From contig DASXZJ010000144.1 in assembly GCA_036502025.1 (NCBI GenBank), positions 1 through 64,000 on the forward strand: DNA of 64,000 nucleotides, written 5' to 3'. This DNA is from Bog-473 sp036502025. GTDB lineage: Bacteria; Actinomycetota; Acidimicrobiia; Acidimicrobiales; RAAP-2. A program made the position numbers and the translations under genes. The notes below the pieces were generated by a model, which was not told the DNA's origin, did not search any database, and worked only from the letters and a program-made list of their open reading frames with translations. This document shows positions 61,183 through 64,000 of the stretch, one piece after another (within the stretch, counting starts at the first letter, position 1; each line of letters starts with the position of its first letter).

Positions 61183-62154
61183 TCACCAGGCGTACTCCTC
61201 GGGTGACGGCTTGTAGCCGGGGAAGATGCCGTCGAGGCTGGAGAGCACCTTGTCCTCGAGGGTGATCTCGACCGCCCGCAACGCCCCGTCGAACTGGCCG
61301 GGTGTCCGGGGCCCGATGATGGGTCCGGTCACGGCTGGGCGCGAGAGCAACCAGGCCAGCGCGACCGTGGCCGGCTCCTCGCCCACCTCGGCACACAGAT
61401 CCTCGTACTGTTCAAGTTGCGGACGCCGCCGCTCGATGTCGTCCTTGGCCCGGCCCTGGTAGCGCCGACTGCCCTCGCGTTCCTTGCGGACCACGCCCCC
61501 GAGCAAGCCACCGTGCAGTGGCGACCACGGGATGACGCCGAGGCCAAAGTCCTGCGCCGCGGGCAAGACCTCCATCTCGAGCTTGCGGGCCAGCAGGTTG
61601 TAGATCGACTGCTCGCTGACCAGGCCCATGAAGTGACGCTCAGCCGCCGCCGCCTGCGCCTTGGCGATGTGCCAGCCGGCGAAATTCGACGAGCCGATGT
61701 AGAGGATCTTGCCCTGGGTCCGCAGGACCTCCATGGCCTCCCAGATCTCGTCCCACCCGGTCTTCCGGTCGATGTGGTGCATCTGGTAGAGATCGATGTA
61801 GTCGGTCTGGAGGCGGCGCAAGGAGGCCTCGCAAGCCCGGCGGATGTTGAGGGCCGACAGCCGTCCCTCGTTCGGCCAGTCGCCCATGTCGCCGTAGAGC
61901 TTGGTGGCCAGCACCGTCTTCTCCCGCCGCTCCCCGCCCTGGGCGAACCAGCGGCCCACGATCTCCTCGGTGGCGCCCCGACCGGCCGAACGCCCGTAGA
62001 CGTTGGCCGAGTCGAAGAAGTTGATGCCGACCTCGTGGGCCCGGTCCATGATCTGCCAGGAGGTCGGCTCGTCGGTCTCTGGTCCGAAGTTCATGGTCCC
62101 CAGGCACAGGCGGCTGACCCGCAGACCGGTACGTCCAAGGTGGGTGTAGTGCAT
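61183..62154 (-). CDS. Aldo/keto reductase
   Basis: A 323-residue NADPH-dependent reductase of the AKR superfamily (beta/alpha barrel). The catalytic tetrad is visible: Asp and Tyr in FFDSANVYGRS, Lys in VLATKLYG and His in DLYQMHHID. The NADP phosphate-binding end is PIIGPRTPGQFDGAL. The 'LGRTGLRVSRLCLGTMNFG' start places it near the voltage-channel beta-subunit-like and YajO/Tas-type reductases. It would reduce aldehydes or ketones; the substrate is unknown. The ATG at 62154 matches the usual family start 'M-x-Y-x-x-L-G-R-T-G'. It is divergent from the DUF35-thiolase pair, 156 bases between. Confidence 0.93.
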   Translation of the reverse strand: MHYTHLGRTGLRVSRLCLGTMNFGPETDEPTSWQIMDRAHEVGINFFDSANVYGRSAGRGATEEIVGRWFAQGGERREKTVLATKLYGDMGDWPNEGRLSALNIRRACEASLRRLQTDYIDLYQMHHIDRKTGWDEIWEAMEVLRTQGKILYIGSSNFAGWHIAKAQAAAAERHFMGLVSEQSIYNLLARKLEMEVLPAAQDFGLGVIPWSPLHGGLLGGVVRKEREGSRRYQGRAKDDIERRRPQLEQYEDLCAEVGEEPATVALAWLLSRPAVTGPIIGPRTPGQFDGALRAVEITLEDKVLSSLDGIFPGYKPSPEEYAW

Positions 62155-62310
62155 GAAGCCGACCCTAGCGAGAAGATCCCGGCCGCACGCCACCCCGCCG
62201 CCACCGCCGCCACCCCGCCTCCCCGCCACCCCCGTCCCGCCCTCGACTAGCGGCCGTTTTCCCGCCCCCGCTACGGTGGCCAGACAACTCTTCTCGAGGA
62301 CGGGGGCAAC

Positions 62311-62709
62311 ATGGCCACGCAGATCCCGCTGGTCGACTACTTGGAACTGGGCGGGGCGCCGCACCTGGTGGCCAACGAGTGCACCGCGTGCGGCGCCCGC
62401 TTCTTCGATCGGCGCAACGCCTGCGCCAGCTGCGAGGGCACCGAATTCGGGAAGGCCGATATCTCGTCGACCGGCGAAGTGCGGGCCTTCACCATCGTGG
62501 CCTTCGCCGCTCCGGGCGTTCCGGTCCCCTACGTCGCCGCGCTGGTCGATTGCGGGGGCACCAGCGTGAGGGCCAACCTCATCAATGTCGAGCCCGACCC
62601 CGAACACGTGACGCTCGGCATGAAAGTCCAGTTGGCCACGTTGGTCATCGGCACGGACGAAGAAGGCACGGACGCGATCGGGTTCGGTTTCGAACCCCTG
62701 GGAGGATGA
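62311..62709 (+). CDS. DUF35 zinc-ribbon OB-fold protein, thiolase partner
   Basis: A 132-residue DUF35 protein. The zinc ribbon is CTACGARFFDRRNACASC and the OB fold follows (about 50-130; VRAFTIVAFAAPGVPVPYVAAL, then ANLINVEPDPEHVTLGMKV). DUF35 proteins support thiolase-like enzymes in handling CoA thioesters. The gene overlaps or abuts the following thiolase gene (ATGA at its stop). It is shorter than the DUF35 protein at 44184 and lacks that protein's Gly/Lys-rich start. The ATG at 62311 has GAGGACGGGGG upstream. Confidence 0.9.
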   Translation: MATQIPLVDYLELGGAPHLVANECTACGARFFDRRNACASCEGTEFGKADISSTGEVRAFTIVAFAAPGVPVPYVAALVDCGGTSVRANLINVEPDPEHVTLGMKVQLATLVIGTDEEGTDAIGFGFEPLGG

Positions 62710-62714
62710 GCGAC

Positions 62715-63938
62715 ATGGCATCACCGTCAAAATCGGCATCGGACGAGCTCTGGATCCTCGGCATCCATATGACCAAGTTCGGCAAGCACCCTGAGATGGA
62801 CCTGGTCGACCTGGCCGCCGAGGCGGTCAGCGGCGCGTTGGCCGACGGCGGGGTGACCATGAAGGACATGGGCGTCATCGGCGCCGGGAACCTCATGGCG
62901 GCCAACGCCGGCATCGGCCAGCAGTTGCAGAAGCAGCTCGGCCAGACCGGGATCCCCGTGTACAACGTGGCCAACGCCTGTGCCACCGGGGCGACCGCCC
63001 TGCGGGTGGCGGCCATGGCGGTCAAGGCCGGCGAATGCGACATGGGCCTGGCCTTTGGGGTGGAGAAGCTCTCGGGCGCCGGCCTCCTCTCCGGCGGCAG
63101 CCGCAAGAGCGACTCGAACACATGGACCCCGTCGGGCCGCTACGGAGCGGTGGCCCCGGTCGACGGCCGCATCGGCACCGAAATAATGCCCGGCGTCTTC
63201 GCCCAGATCGGCATGGAGTACGGCCACCGTTACGGCGGCACCAGCTTCGAGCTCTTCGCCAAGATCAGCGAGAAGAACCACTCCCACTCCACCCTCAACC
63301 CGCTGGCCGCCTACAGCAAGGCCATGAGCCTCGAGCAGATCATGGGTGACGTGATGATCGCCTACCCCAACACGCGCCCGATGTGCTCGGCCAACTGCGA
63401 CGGCGCCGCCGCCGCGGTCGTGGTCAGCGGGTCGAAACTCAAGACCCTCTCCCTCGAACAGCAGCGTCGGGCCGTCAAGATCAGTGCCTCCATCCTCACC
63501 ACCGATCCCTGGGAGGAGTCGTGCCAGATCCTGCCCGACGTCAACACCCTCACCCGTAACGCGGCCACCCAGGCCTACGAGCAGGCCGGCGTCGGCCCGT
63601 CAGACCTGGATCTCGTCGAGTTGCACGACTGCTTCGCCACGGCCGAGCTGGTGCACTACGACAACCTCATGCTCTGTGAGCAGGGCGGCGCGGTCGACTT
63701 CTTCAACTCGGGCGCCACCTGGCGCACCGGCTCCACCCCGGTCAACGTCTCGGGCGGGCTGGAGTCCAAGGGCCACCCCATCGCTGCCACCGGCATCGCC
63801 AACGTCTGGGAGGTGGCAACCCACCTGCGCGGGGAGGCCGGCGACCGCCAGATCGAGGGAGCCCGGGTCGGCCTCACCCACGTCATCGGGCTGGGCTCGG
63901 CCTGCGGCGTGCACATTTTGGAGAAGGCCGCCGCATAG
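62715..63938 (+). CDS. Thiolase family protein with catalytic Cys (acetyl-CoA acetyltransferase-like)
   Basis: A 407-residue SCP2/BbsB-type thiolase. The nucleophilic Cys is present in NVANACATGATALRV (Cys89), the catalytic His lies in GGLESKGHPIAATG, and a second Cys is in GLGSACGVH. It should cleave or form a 3-ketoacyl-CoA with its DUF35 partner, the preceding gene. This contrasts with the Cys-less relative at 43003. Two ATGs are possible, 62706 (overlapping the DUF35 stop) and 62715; the second has GGGAGG at the better distance and is used. The gene ends 62 bases before the window edge. Confidence 0.92.
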   Translation: MASPSKSASDELWILGIHMTKFGKHPEMDLVDLAAEAVSGALADGGVTMKDMGVIGAGNLMAANAGIGQQLQKQLGQTGIPVYNVANACATGATALRVAAMAVKAGECDMGLAFGVEKLSGAGLLSGGSRKSDSNTWTPSGRYGAVAPVDGRIGTEIMPGVFAQIGMEYGHRYGGTSFELFAKISEKNHSHSTLNPLAAYSKAMSLEQIMGDVMIAYPNTRPMCSANCDGAAAAVVVSGSKLKTLSLEQQRRAVKISASILTTDPWEESCQILPDVNTLTRNAATQAYEQAGVGPSDLDLVELHDCFATAELVHYDNLMLCEQGGAVDFFNSGATWRTGSTPVNVSGGLESKGHPIAATGIANVWEVATHLRGEAGDRQIEGARVGLTHVIGLGSACGVHILEKAAA

Positions 63939-64000
63939 CGGCCCGGCGACATCCTCGCCAGGCCATTCCGTTGGTGTCTCCCGCCGCACCCGTATACGAC

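Overview
The window is high-GC DNA with dense genes, many GTG starts and many 4-base ATGA/GTGA gene overlaps. It carries MurT/GatD (the lipid II amidation pair of Gram-positives), DUF222-HNH endonuclease, DUF1707, PspC, MMPL and MmyB-type regulator genes, and many CoA-dependent lipid enzymes. This points to an actinomycete (Actinomycetota). The mix of fused Liv transporter, DUF1214, and thiolase plus DUF35 pairs fits the class Acidimicrobiia best, but that placement is inference. No phage, integrase, transposase, rRNA or CRISPR array was seen. One tRNA (Val, CAC) lies at the left edge.

Left third (1-30 kb). A TetR gene faces a tightly packed operon (1762-8069) of fatty acyl reductase-HAD fusion, zinc alcohol dehydrogenase, LarA-like protein and PlsC-type acyltransferase. 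Next come an ECF sigma factor overlapping a membrane-anchored Asp-box protein, an ABC exporter, a small acidic protein, and the overlapping set HAD-PlsC / MurT / GatD (16639 down to 13222). These are followed by a LysR gene, a GNAT, an acyltransferase-3/SGNH protein, glutamate decarboxylase, an oxidoreductase with the TldD/TldE pair, a DHA2 efflux pump divergent from an MmyB-like regulator with paired palindromes between them, and a DUF222-HNH gene.

Middle (30-49 kb). A minus-strand operon reads surface protein, substrate-binding protein, then one 1304-residue polypeptide holding both Liv permeases and both Liv ATPases. After an HD-domain gene, a sulfotransferase and DUF1214 and DUF2889 genes comes a seven-gene plus-strand cluster (41572-48737): acyl-CoA dehydrogenase, Cys-less thiolase-like protein, DUF35 partner, acyl-CoA ligase, SDR, diiron ferritin-like protein and YjbR. 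It looks like a CoA-thioester degradation or modification pathway of unknown substrate.

Right third (49-64 kb). A carotenoid oxygenase is divergent from a TetR gene with two near-identical palindromes between them. A cold-shock gene with a structured leader, CysQ, and a PspC envelope-stress locus follow. In that locus a LuxR-type regulator and PspC-kinase face PspC, DUF1707 and cNMP-fold genes and an MMPL transporter; three of its genes contain in-frame hexanucleotide repeats. The window ends with a TetR/MFS pair, an aldo/keto reductase and a second DUF35-thiolase pair that does keep its catalytic Cys.

Genes cluster around lipid and CoA chemistry, envelope synthesis and envelope stress. The best candidates for undescribed biology are the acyl reductase/LarA-like operon, the Cys-less thiolase cluster, the sigma factor with fused Asp-box sensor, and the all-in-one Liv transporter.
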